From VMEP01 sp964414265 (GTDB lineage: Bacteria; Patescibacteriota; Minisyncoccia; Phycocordibacterales; VMEP01): a DNA stretch of 25,397 bases. The stretch covers positions 1 through 25,397 of the forward strand of contig CAYPVT010000007.1 of the NCBI GenBank assembly GCA_964414265.1. Direction: 5' to 3'. A program made the position numbers and the translations under genes. Positions 6,627-13,916 of this stretch are shown in pieces; within the stretch, counting starts at the first letter, position 1; the number at the start of each line of letters is the position of its first letter. Under the pieces are notes generated by a model. It ran no database searches. It worked only from the letters and a program-made list of their open reading frames with translations, and was not told the DNA's origin.

Positions 6627-7308
6627 TGTTTGCTGTGTTATAAAGATCCCCTATCGCACCATGAGTATTTTCATTTTTGAATATTGCCGAACCTGCAGCT
6701 AAACGATCAACACCTGCTTTTACAAGTTCTGTGACATTCTCCATTCCTACTCCACCATCAATACTTATTATAACATCAGGAAATTTTTTTCTGAATGAGG
6801 ATATCTTTTCAACCACCCTTTTATCAAATGGTTCACCTTGAAGCCCTATTGTTGCAATACCCATAAACTGTACAAAATCTATATCGGAAATAAATTCTTC
6901 AAGTGTTTCATTCGCCGTATCAATGTTTATAGCCAGTCCAACCTCTAAATCTTTTTCTCGAGCAAGTTTTATTGCTTCCCAAATTTTCTCTGTGCTTTCA
7001 ATATGAAAAATAATTCTTGAGGCGCCGAGCATTACAAAACGATCAATTTCTTTCTCTGGATTTTTAATCATCAAATCAAACTCATAATCAATATCTTCCC
7101 AGTGTGGCAACCCCTCAAACTCAAATTCAAATGCTTTCGCATCAAAAGAAATATATGGCCATGTTTTACCACGCACAAAAACTCCGTCCATCACATCTAT
7201 TTGCACCCAAGGAGCGGAACCAACCACCCGCGAGATGTGTTCTTCTAGGTCATTTAAACTACGTGGCATTACTGCCGGGATAATTTCTATATTAGATTGA
7301 TTAGACAT
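6616..7308 (-). CDS. Divergent ribulose-phosphate 3-epimerase-family protein
   Basis: TIM-barrel protein of the Rpe family, expected to interconvert ribulose 5-phosphate and xylulose 5-phosphate. Recognisable blocks are VQIDVMDGVFV (35-45), EFDLMIKNP (76-84), FHIES (101-105), SIDGGVG (182-188) and AAGSAIF (204-210). Two of the four usual metal ligands differ: the His of HxDxMDG is Gln36, and the His of DxHLM is Asp78. The catalytic Asp38 and Asp184 remain. The usual MTVNPGFGGQ loop is replaced by MGIATIGLQGEP. The protein may use a different metal arrangement or act on a related substrate. Gene order (after rpiB, overlapping transketolase) supports the epimerase role. At 230 aa it has normal length. 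Confidence 0.8.
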   Translation of the reverse strand: MSNQSNIEIIPAVMPRSLNDLEEHISRVVGSAPWVQIDVMDGVFVRGKTWPYISFDAKAFEFEFEGLPHWEDIDYEFDLMIKNPEKEIDRFVMLGASRIIFHIESTEKIWEAIKLAREKDLEVGLAINIDTANETLEEFISDIDFVQFMGIATIGLQGEPFDKRVVEKISSFRKKFPDVIISIDGGVGMENVTELVKAGVDRLAAGSAIFKNENTHGAIGDLYNTANNAI

Positions 7309-7324
7309 AATTTACTAATACTTA

Positions 7325-7777
7325 CTAATCTCCTAATTTATCTAATTTAGCTAATCTCCTCTTATGTCTCTCCTCCCCAGAAAACTCGGTCTCAAGCCAC
7401 ATTTTAACAGCCTGTTTTGCTTCCTCTTCACTAACAAACCGCGCTCCAATTGAAAGAATATTCGCATCATTGTGTTCACGAGAAAGACGCACGATTGTCC
7501 CCGCTCCGCCATAATAAACAACAGCGCGCACTCCTTTAAAACGATTGGCAACAATTGCCTCACCTTGGCCAGAACCACCGATAACTATTCCCATAACTTC
7601 CCCGCCCCCGCCTGCAACTTCTTTGGCAACCTCTGACACGTGGTCTGGGTAATCATCTTCCGGATCAAAAGAGAAAGGTCCTTCGTCTGTCACCTCATAT
7701 CCAAGGTCAATCAAAAACTGAAAAAGTTTTTCTTTTAAATCGTATCCTGCGTGATCACTTCCAAGATAAATTTTCAT
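7325..7777 (-). CDS. rpiB: Ribose-5-phosphate isomerase B (RpiB/LacAB family, Glu-type active site)
   Basis: Interconverts ribose 5-phosphate and ribulose 5-phosphate. It begins MKIYLGSDHAG with Asp8 and His9, has YPDH at 43-46 and a conserved REHNDANILSIGAR at 100-113 with His102. The loop at 66-75 reads IGGSGQGEAI. The E. coli-type catalytic Cys (CGTGIG) is absent, and Glu73 takes the place of the catalytic Glu known from the Mycobacterium tuberculosis type (GGSGNGE). So this belongs to the Glu-base subgroup. Length (150 aa) is normal. It starts 3 nt after the GAPDH stop codon, without a visible Shine-Dalgarno sequence, and is followed 16 bases later by the epimerase-like gene. Confidence 0.92.
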   Translation of the reverse strand: MKIYLGSDHAGYDLKEKLFQFLIDLGYEVTDEGPFSFDPEDDYPDHVSEVAKEVAGGGGEVMGIVIGGSGQGEAIVANRFKGVRAVVYYGGAGTIVRLSREHNDANILSIGARFVSEEEAKQAVKMWLETEFSGEERHKRRLAKLDKLGD

Positions 7778-7780
7778 AGT

Positions 7781-8821
7781 TTAAATAAAAGAAGCCGCTT
7801 TAACTACGTGTTCAATAAGTGTTTTTGAATATCCCATTTCGTTATCATACCAAACAAGAACCTTTACCAAATTTCCGCCAACAACCTTTGTGAATGATAA
7901 GTCGGCGATTGCCGCGCGAGTATCTCCAATAATATCAGAGGAAACTAATGGTTCTTCTGTTACAGCAAAAATTCCCTTCCATCGTAATTCTTGTGTCGCT
8001 TTTTTTAATACTTCGTTAATTTCTTCAACGGTTGTATCTCTCTTTGAAATAAAAGTGATATCTGCAATAGAACCAGAAACCACTGGAACACGAATAGCAA
8101 CACCATCAAATTTTCCACTTAAACTCTTAATTGTCTTTGTCACAGCGACAGCGGCACCAGTTGTTGAGGGAATAATATTTTGCGCGCCAGCACGACCTCG
8201 ACGAAAATCTTTTACGTCAGGAGAGTCAACAAGGTGTTGAGTCGCAGTATAAGCATGAACTGTATTTAAAATAGCTTTTTCAATTCCAATAGCATCGTCC
8301 AAAATCTGAATTACTGGACCGCTGGCGTTTGTAGTGCAAGAAGCATTAGAACTAACCTTACAAGTAGATAGCTCAACTTCGTTTACACCCATAAGCACTG
8401 TTGCTCCGTTTGGTCCGTTCTCTTCACCATCTTTTGCTGGAGCTGAAATAACAACACGCTTTGCCCCAGCATCAATATGCGCTCTCGCCTTATCAAAACC
8501 CTCAAACACTCCAGTTGATTCAACCGCAACGTCTATATCAAGTTTCCCCCATGGAAGTTTAGCTGGGTCACGCTCTGCTATAAGAAGAATTTCTTTTGCT
8601 CCAATTTTTAAATATTTTTCACCACCTTTATCTAAAATCTCAATCGGAGTACGCCCACGGCCATAAACTGTATCGTAACGGAGGAGATAAGCTAAATTTT
8701 CTGCATCACCTAAATCGTTTATCGCAACGATAGTCATGCGCGAATCATTAAGCGCCAATTTCAAAAAAGCTCGTCCAATTCTTCCAAAACCATTTATCGC
8801 CACTCGTACATTTTTATCCAT
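7781..8821 (-). CDS. gap: Glyceraldehyde-3-phosphate dehydrogenase, type I
   Basis: Oxidises and phosphorylates glyceraldehyde 3-phosphate to 1,3-bisphosphoglycerate with NAD(P). It shows the Rossmann start VRVAINGFGRIGR, then NDLGD, which often goes with NAD preference. The active site is SNASCTTN with Cys162 (ATG numbering), His189 in HAYTATQ, and DFRRGRAGAQNIIPSTTGAA. The second Cys of the common SCTTNC motif is Ala here. It ends with WYDNEMGYS. I take the ATG at 8821; a TTG three codons upstream is possible. First gene of a five-gene operon (gap-rpiB-rpe-like-tktN-tktC) with gaps of 3, 16, -11 and 3 bases. It feeds the triose phosphates produced by aldolase and transketolase into lower glycolysis. 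Confidence 0.95.
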   Translation of the reverse strand: MDKNVRVAINGFGRIGRAFLKLALNDSRMTIVAINDLGDAENLAYLLRYDTVYGRGRTPIEILDKGGEKYLKIGAKEILLIAERDPAKLPWGKLDIDVAVESTGVFEGFDKARAHIDAGAKRVVISAPAKDGEENGPNGATVLMGVNEVELSTCKVSSNASCTTNASGPVIQILDDAIGIEKAILNTVHAYTATQHLVDSPDVKDFRRGRAGAQNIIPSTTGAAVAVTKTIKSLSGKFDGVAIRVPVVSGSIADITFISKRDTTVEEINEVLKKATQELRWKGIFAVTEEPLVSSDIIGDTRAAIADLSFTKVVGGNLVKVLVWYDNEMGYSKTLIEHVVKAASFI

Positions 8822-8845
8822 ATTGTTCAAAGATTAATTTCCCCA

Positions 8846-8854
8846 ATTGTACCA
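8846..8854 (-). promoter_or_regulatory. Candidate extended -10 promoter of the gap-tkt operon
   Basis: TGGTACAAT on the minus strand, 24 bases before the gap ATG. Unlike the other promoters in this window it leaves a leader of about 17 nt. It sits between palindrome (a) at 8893-8917 and the gap start. Confidence 0.4.
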
Positions 8855-8892
8855 AAACACAGAACGAAAAAATAGACCGCAAACACTAACCT

Positions 8893-8917
8893 CACTTGGA
8901 GGTTGAACCTCCAAGTG
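8893..8917. repeat. RAYT-associated palindrome (a), ACTTGG family, loop TGA
   Basis: Stem CACTTGGAGGT, loop TGA, ACCTCCAAGTG: an 11-bp perfect stem. It lies one base past the stop codon of transposase 1 (8919). No run of T follows on either side, so it is not a typical intrinsic terminator. Confidence 0.85.
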
Positions 8918-8918
8918 G

Positions 8919-9584
8919 TTATTCTAATAAAAATTTTTCCAAGTCTTTCATATCTTCCTTTCTTTTCCTAATCATTTCTAAAGATGTCAAAGAAAATTTC
9001 TTGTATTCATCAATGCTATTAAATTGATCTAAAATAATTTTCTTTTCACAAATACCACCAACATTTTTATCTACATACTCTCCCCAACTAGACCTACTAC
9101 CCACCAACTTGGAGGTTGAACCTCCAAGTTGGTGAACTTTGTTGTTTAAATTAACGTAAGCACTAAGATGAAGAAGATATTCATTCGCATCAACGTGAAT
9201 AGACTTAAAAACCCCTTGAAACAAAGATCCGCTTCTTTTATTTTTTCTATTAAAATACCAAGTATAACCACCACCTAATCTCTTCATGAACTCACTAATA
9301 CCACCATCCGTTACTTGCTCCAATATAAAATGAAAATGGTTCGGGTTAAAGCAGTAAGCAACAATATTAACTAACCTTTTTTCTAACTTGGCGGTTTCAC
9401 CGCCAAGTTTACGGAAAGAATTCTCGTGTAAACTCCCCACAGGGTCAATCACATTAAACTCAACCATACTTTGAAAAAAACGTTTTAAATCTTTATCATC
9501 ATTAAAAATAATTCTCTTATCAACACCGCGGTTATAGACGTGATAAAATTCTCCATTCACAAAAGGTTTTTTTCTTATACTCAT
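8919..9584 (-). CDS. REP-associated tyrosine transposase (RAYT/TnpA_REP, Y1 HUH family), copy 1
   Basis: Single-strand nuclease of the IS200/IS605-like Y1 group that handles REP palindromes. It opens with the RAYT-like FYHVYNRGVDKR (13-24). The HUH motif is NPNHFHFI with His83 and His85. The candidate nucleophile is Tyr107 or Tyr110 in GGGYTWYFN, followed by the family block RSGSLFQGVFKSIHVD (117-132). No tnpB lies nearby. The gene is flanked by palindromes (a) and (d) and contains two more in frame: (c) encodes LGGETAKL at 60-67 and (b) encodes LGGSTSKL at 153-160. It is intact and clearly paralogous to copy 2 at 16002-16691. A TAGAAT sits 6 nt before the ATG. Confidence 0.88.
   Translation of the reverse strand: MSIRKKPFVNGEFYHVYNRGVDKRIIFNDDKDLKRFFQSMVEFNVIDPVGSLHENSFRKLGGETAKLEKRLVNIVAYCFNPNHFHFILEQVTDGGISEFMKRLGGGYTWYFNRKNKRSGSLFQGVFKSIHVDANEYLLHLSAYVNLNNKVHQLGGSTSKLVGSRSSWGEYVDKNVGGICEKKIILDQFNSIDEYKKFSLTSLEMIRKRKEDMKDLEKFLLE
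9102..9134. repeat. Palindrome (b) inside transposase 1, translated
   Basis: Core stem ACTTGGAGGT, loop TGA, ACCTCCAAGT (9107-9129), extended outward by CACCA/TGGTG to a 15-bp perfect stem. Read in frame as HQLGGSTSKLV. The homologous site in transposase 2 also carries a palindrome (f), but with that gene's own arm and loop sequence. Confidence 0.9.
9385..9409. repeat. Palindrome (c) inside transposase 1, translated
   Basis: Stem AACTTGGCGGT, loop TTC, ACCGCCAAGTT (11 bp). Read in frame as KLGGETAKL. It has the GGCGG arm variant, shared only with (d), which lies upstream of the same gene. Confidence 0.9.
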
Positions 9585-9590
9585 ACCAAT

Positions 9591-9596
9591 ATTCTA
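9591..9596 (-). promoter_or_regulatory. Candidate -10 of transposase 1
   Basis: TAGAAT on the minus strand, 6 nt before the transposase ATG (9584) and 2 bases from the edge of palindrome (d). It would give a leaderless mRNA, with the palindrome occupying the -15 to -40 region. Confidence 0.35.
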
Positions 9597-9598
9597 CT

Positions 9599-9621
9599 AC
9601 TTGGCGGTTTCACCGCCAAGT
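9599..9621. repeat. Palindrome (d), between LamG A and transposase 1
   Basis: Stem ACTTGGCGGT, loop TTC, ACCGCCAAGT (10 bp). It lies 3 bases after the LamG A stop and 14 bases before the transposase 1 ATG. It has the GGCGG variant, the same as (c) inside that gene. Confidence 0.88.
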
Positions 9622-9624
9622 GAA

Positions 9625-11778
9625 TTAACGGGCTAAGTTATAAAGCTGTTTAACCTCCGTAGCTGTAATGGCACGGTTATACAAACGGACATCGTCTATT
9701 TTCCCATCAAACGTATAAACCCCAGGAGCATAACCCATACTCCCTATATTTGTTGTGTATGTTGCAGGTGTGCCAACACCTAGGGCGGTGCTAGCGCTAT
9801 TTTTAAGAACACCATCAACATAAACTGCTAAGGTTGCACCATTATAAGTAGCTACTATATGATGCCACCCAGAATTTTGAGCAACGGCAACAGGAGAGTT
9901 GACCGAGGCAGCCGAACCCCCATTCCAGATTACCGCATAAAGAATACCACTCGTAAAGAAAACATTTATTCCGTTTTGTCCGGCGGTACAACAATCTCTA
10001 GCATTACTATAAACATACCCGTAACCGCCAGTGTACGTTCCTGAACCAGCGTTAACCCAAGCAGAGACCGCAAAATTAACTGGGGTTAATGTTGCACTTG
10101 TCCCAAGATTTACATAAGTACCAGAACTTACCCCTCTAAATTTCAGAGCCTGCCCAAGTTTTCCGTTAGTTGGTGAAGATGTTGTACTCATTCCAAAAAG
10201 AGTTCCGTCGTTCCCCTGTCCGCTTCTATCAAGCACCTTATTAGCACCCCAATTCATATCTTTACCATCAAAAGACCAGAGGCCAACTAAACCACTGGTT
10301 AAAAAATCATTCTTAGATGAATTAACTTGGGTCGCGTTTTGTTTATATGCCTGCTGAACTTCTGATGCCGACAAAACTCGACTATAAACACGAACGTTAT
10401 CCATCTTGCCCCCAAAGGCATGTGTTGGTTGGTCCCAAGCCCCGGCACCATAAGGATAAAGAGTTCCAATGGATAATGGTAAGCTCAAATCTCCAAGAGA
10501 TGGTGTCCAGTCCACAATTCCACAAGCCCCAGATCCAACCAATGCACCGTCTATATAAAGATTCATTGTTCCATCTATCGCTATCGTGGCAACTATATGA
10601 TGCCACGATCCTTGTGGCGCAGTGTTTGCGCCAGAGTTTATACTACAAGCAGTAGCCCCTCTTACGTAAAAAGTTATAACTGGTCCATAGGTAAGATAAT
10701 AATTATATACACCAGAACCATTCCATGGTTTGGAAATAAAAGTAGCTGCTGTTTCTCCAATATTTGGATAAATCCAAGTTTCAAGAGTCATCCCCCCTCC
10801 TGTGTATTTAAGAGCTTGAACACTTGGAACACTGACATAACTATTTGAATTATTTAATAACAGAGCCTTCCCGAGTTTTCCGTTTTCCCAAGTTGGGCTA
10901 TGTATAAGGGTCCCATTATTTCCACTTCCACTCATATCGTTTGCTTTAGACCCTGCACCGTCATTTAATGACCAGTAGCCAACAAGGCCACTATTGCTTA
11001 CAACTTTATTTTGAGCAGATCCAAACTGATAAATAGTTTTTATTTCAGATGAAGATAAGGCACGATTGTAGATATGAACGTCGTCAATTGACCCTATAAA
11101 ATCACGAGATGCAGTCGTCCCAACTTCTGCTCCAAGAGAGAAGATTCCGTTATTATTACTACCCGGTATTGCCTTAGTAAAACTACCTTTAGCTACTCCA
11201 TCTACATATATCTGAGCAGTAGTTCCGGACAAAGATACAGACACCAAATGCCATTTCCCATCTGCTAAGTTATAACCAGAATCATCTGACCACGCCCCGG
11301 CAACGTTTGAAGCTGTCCAAACAGAAATAGCCCCGTTCCCGTTAATAGCCATAACATACCCAGGCCACGGAGACCCAGATGGAACTTTAGAAATAATATC
11401 TCGATAATTACTTGTCCCACCTGTACCAGTGTTACTAGTTTTAATCCAAACCGAAAGAGTAAAATTACCCTGAATGGTGAGTACGTCATTACTTGGTACA
11501 CTTACGTACATTCCTCCAGCAAAACTAAGAGCCTTCCCCACCCTTCCTGCTACCCATGTTGGACTACCTGTTAATGTTCCGATATTTCTATTACCACTCA
11601 TATCATTTGCTTTCGATCCCGCTCCATCGTTCAACGGCCAATAGCCAACAAGACCGCTATTACTTACAGATTTAACAGCTGAAGCAGAAACTCCAGCTGG
11701 TATAACGATGACAAATAACAAATAACAAATAACAAAAATGTTCGACAATTTATAAATTTTTAAATTTAAGTTTTTCAT
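9625..11778 (-). CDS. Exported protein with three LamG/ConA-like domains (LamG A)
   Basis: Predicted secreted or surface-displayed binding protein. Residues 1-32 form a signal peptide (KLSNIFVICYLLFVIVIPAGVSA). Three Laminin_G_3/concanavalin-like beta-sandwich domains follow, at about 42-252, 264-480 and 496-717. Each opens with GLVGYW or GLVGLW plus a DxSGxxxxGTL stretch, has KALxF and YVxVP near its first third, a WHHIVA-type strand and YVDGV, and closes with IDDVxxYNRALS.xEI. Such domains commonly bind carbohydrate or protein ligands; the ligand here is unknown. No C-terminal anchor or sorting motif is visible, and the last residues are QLYNLAR. The ATG overlaps the LamG B stop codon (ATGA), so the genes are translationally coupled. 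Confidence 0.82.
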   Translation of the reverse strand: MKNLNLKIYKLSNIFVICYLLFVIVIPAGVSASAVKSVSNSGLVGYWPLNDGAGSKANDMSGNRNIGTLTGSPTWVAGRVGKALSFAGGMYVSVPSNDVLTIQGNFTLSVWIKTSNTGTGGTSNYRDIISKVPSGSPWPGYVMAINGNGAISVWTASNVAGAWSDDSGYNLADGKWHLVSVSLSGTTAQIYVDGVAKGSFTKAIPGSNNNGIFSLGAEVGTTASRDFIGSIDDVHIYNRALSSSEIKTIYQFGSAQNKVVSNSGLVGYWSLNDGAGSKANDMSGSGNNGTLIHSPTWENGKLGKALLLNNSNSYVSVPSVQALKYTGGGMTLETWIYPNIGETAATFISKPWNGSGVYNYYLTYGPVITFYVRGATACSINSGANTAPQGSWHHIVATIAIDGTMNLYIDGALVGSGACGIVDWTPSLGDLSLPLSIGTLYPYGAGAWDQPTHAFGGKMDNVRVYSRVLSASEVQQAYKQNATQVNSSKNDFLTSGLVGLWSFDGKDMNWGANKVLDRSGQGNDGTLFGMSTTSSPTNGKLGQALKFRGVSSGTYVNLGTSATLTPVNFAVSAWVNAGSGTYTGGYGYVYSNARDCCTAGQNGINVFFTSGILYAVIWNGGSAASVNSPVAVAQNSGWHHIVATYNGATLAVYVDGVLKNSASTALGVGTPATYTTNIGSMGYAPGVYTFDGKIDDVRLYNRAITATEVKQLYNLAR

Positions 11779-13904
11779 CTTCCAGTGTTATAAAGTTGTT
11801 TAATTTCTGTAGCAGAAAGAGCACGACTATAAACACGAATATCGTCTACCGCGCCAATAAAATCAGTACTCGGAGTACCGAAGCAGGCAACGTTTCTATA
11901 ACCAGTCCAGAGATAATTACTTCCTCCACTTGCGGAAAAGGTGGCTTGAACGGTCGTATTTTCCAGAACTCCATTTACGTATATACGCAAACCGTTTGAA
12001 TCCCATACGTGTACTAAATGGTACCAAGTATCTGCAACTGCCGTAGTATTACTCGTCGCAGAGGAGAGTGATCCCTTCCAACTATTTATAACAAACTTAT
12101 TAGTCGAAAGGGCTATCATTGGAAGACACCAACCACCACCGGTACTTACACTAGAAACATGGACAATAGTCCCTTCGGTAGTCCCTGGACTTAACTTAGC
12201 CCACGTACTAATCGTATATGGTTTATTTGCTGTCCCTAAATCACTAAAAACACCACCACTAACCGCATAATTACTGTTGAGTTTAATTCCTTGCCCGATT
12301 TTACCTATAACAGGAGAAGAAGTTGTGCTCATTCCAACAAGGGTCCCATCGTTCCCCCGCCCACTTCTATCAAGCACTTTATTGGCACCCCAATTCATAT
12401 CCTTCCCGTCAAAAGACCAGAGGCCAACTAAACCATTCGTTATTAAGTCATTTTTAGAAGCGCTTATTATCGTCTGTCCACCTGATTTATATAAATCTAA
12501 AACTTCTATTGAAGACAAAGCGCGATTATAAACCTTAACTTCGTCAATCTTCCCGTTCCAATAACGACTCAGTGTGTTAACATTTCCAATTATAAAATTA
12601 CCACTCGTAGCAAAGCTCGCTGGAACAACTCCACCTGCAAAACTAAGTGTTCGTTGAACTCCGTCTACATAACCCTTTAGCCTGTTAGCATCACCAGTTA
12701 GAGAACCGTCGTAAACCAAAGTGACATGTGTCCATCTATTGACCGTCGTGTAATTTACAGTGCCAAAAGAAGTACCTCCACCGGCAATAAAAACCACACC
12801 GTCAGTAGCTGCTGTTTCATTTTGAATAAAAATTCCATTAGTTCCATTCCACCACCCAGCAATTCCTTTATTCGCTGCAACCGCGTTATTGTAAACCCAG
12901 GCAGAAATAGTCATCGCTGTGATATTTGATGTGTCAATTTTGTTTCCAGCATCAACATAGGAGAAAGAGCCGTTAAACGAAAGTGCCTTCCCAAACTTTC
13001 CCGCAACCCAAGAGGCGCTAGATATTAATCCATTGTTTTTATTTCCACTCGCATCGTTTATTTCTGACCCTGCGTATTCATTCATCGGCCAATATCCAAC
13101 CAATCCATTCCTACCGGACGCAATTGATTTTATTGTTGTACCACCGCCTGCTTTATATAAATCTAAAATTTCAGAGGAAGTAAGTAAGCGATTATAAATT
13201 CGCATATCGTCTACTTTCCCCGCCAATGGATATTGCGCCCCAGCGCGCATCCCCATGTAAAAAACATCATTACCAAAATTATTCGTATTATTGTTGTTAT
13301 TTGCATAGGAAGCTGCTGTTTGTAAAACTCCATCAATATAAAAGCTAACCTCGTTTGACGTCTTGCTCTTATCAAAAAGTGCGACATAGTGATGCCACAT
13401 TAGAGGAGACGGACGATTATAATAACCAATTGAATAACCAACGTTCCCCCTTAAACCGACCGCGAAATATCCAGTATTATCATCCGGTCCAATAACCCAC
13501 CCCGTGGTACTAACATTAAAATTAGAGCTAGCTTCAGCAATAATACTAATACTATTATTGAAAGAGCTTTTATACATCCACCAAGAAACAGAAACGACGT
13601 TTGTTCCACTTGAATCAATACTAGGAACCGCCACATAACTATTAGTACCATTAAAGCTAAGGGCCTTCCCTATTTTACCAGCGACCCAAGACGGGCTGTT
13701 TACTAAAGTTCCATTATTTTTATAACCCGAAACATCGTCGGCGCGTGTTCCCACCCCTTCATTCATTGTCCAATAACCAACTAATCCATTTTTGCCGGCA
13801 TTTTTTATCGCCGCTGCGGAAGTAATGATTGGAGTAACAACAAAAACAGAAAACAAAAAACCGACTAGTACTATTTTTTTTATTGTTGTAACTCTTGTTT
13901 TCAT
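11775..13904 (-). CDS. Exported protein with three LamG/ConA-like domains (LamG B)
   Basis: Paralogue of its two neighbours, with the same architecture. A signal peptide covers residues 1-31 (IVLVGFLFSVFVVTPIITSAAA). LamG-like domains lie at about 40-252, 267-473 and 490-709. The third opens GLVGLWSFDGKDMNWGANK, nearly identical to LamG A and C, while the first two have diverged. The linker before domain 3 (SASKNDLITN) is also shared. It ends QLYNTGR followed by TGA. Because the paralogues end at the same place with TAA, this TGA is a true stop. Its start lies 9 bases after the LamG C stop, and a TAAAAT 6 nt before the ATG could drive it separately. Ligand and attachment are unknown. Confidence 0.82.
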   Translation of the reverse strand: MKTRVTTIKKIVLVGFLFSVFVVTPIITSAAAIKNAGKNGLVGYWTMNEGVGTRADDVSGYKNNGTLVNSPSWVAGKIGKALSFNGTNSYVAVPSIDSSGTNVVSVSWWMYKSSFNNSISIIAEASSNFNVSTTGWVIGPDDNTGYFAVGLRGNVGYSIGYYNRPSPLMWHHYVALFDKSKTSNEVSFYIDGVLQTAASYANNNNNTNNFGNDVFYMGMRAGAQYPLAGKVDDMRIYNRLLTSSEILDLYKAGGGTTIKSIASGRNGLVGYWPMNEYAGSEINDASGNKNNGLISSASWVAGKFGKALSFNGSFSYVDAGNKIDTSNITAMTISAWVYNNAVAANKGIAGWWNGTNGIFIQNETAATDGVVFIAGGGTSFGTVNYTTVNRWTHVTLVYDGSLTGDANRLKGYVDGVQRTLSFAGGVVPASFATSGNFIIGNVNTLSRYWNGKIDEVKVYNRALSSIEVLDLYKSGGQTIISASKNDLITNGLVGLWSFDGKDMNWGANKVLDRSGRGNDGTLVGMSTTSSPVIGKIGQGIKLNSNYAVSGGVFSDLGTANKPYTISTWAKLSPGTTEGTIVHVSSVSTGGGWCLPMIALSTNKFVINSWKGSLSSATSNTTAVADTWYHLVHVWDSNGLRIYVNGVLENTTVQATFSASGGSNYLWTGYRNVACFGTPSTDFIGAVDDIRVYSRALSATEIKQLYNTGR

Positions 13905-13910
13905 AAATTT

Positions 13911-13916
13911 ATTTTA
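13911..13916 (-). promoter_or_regulatory. Weak candidate -10 for LamG B
   Basis: TAAAAT on the minus strand overlapping the LamG C stop codon, 6 nt before the LamG B ATG, matching the spacing at the kinase gene. In AT-rich DNA this could be chance, and the gene may simply be expressed from an upstream promoter. Confidence 0.25.

Noticed and set aside
6616..7308. Frameshifted or broken epimerase pseudogene
   Set aside because: The frame is intact at normal length and most family blocks are present. The altered ligands are substitutions, not damage.
11775..11777. Recoded TGA (glycine) as in Gracilibacteria
   Set aside because: The TGA ends LamG B exactly where LamG A and C end with TAA, so it is a stop codon.
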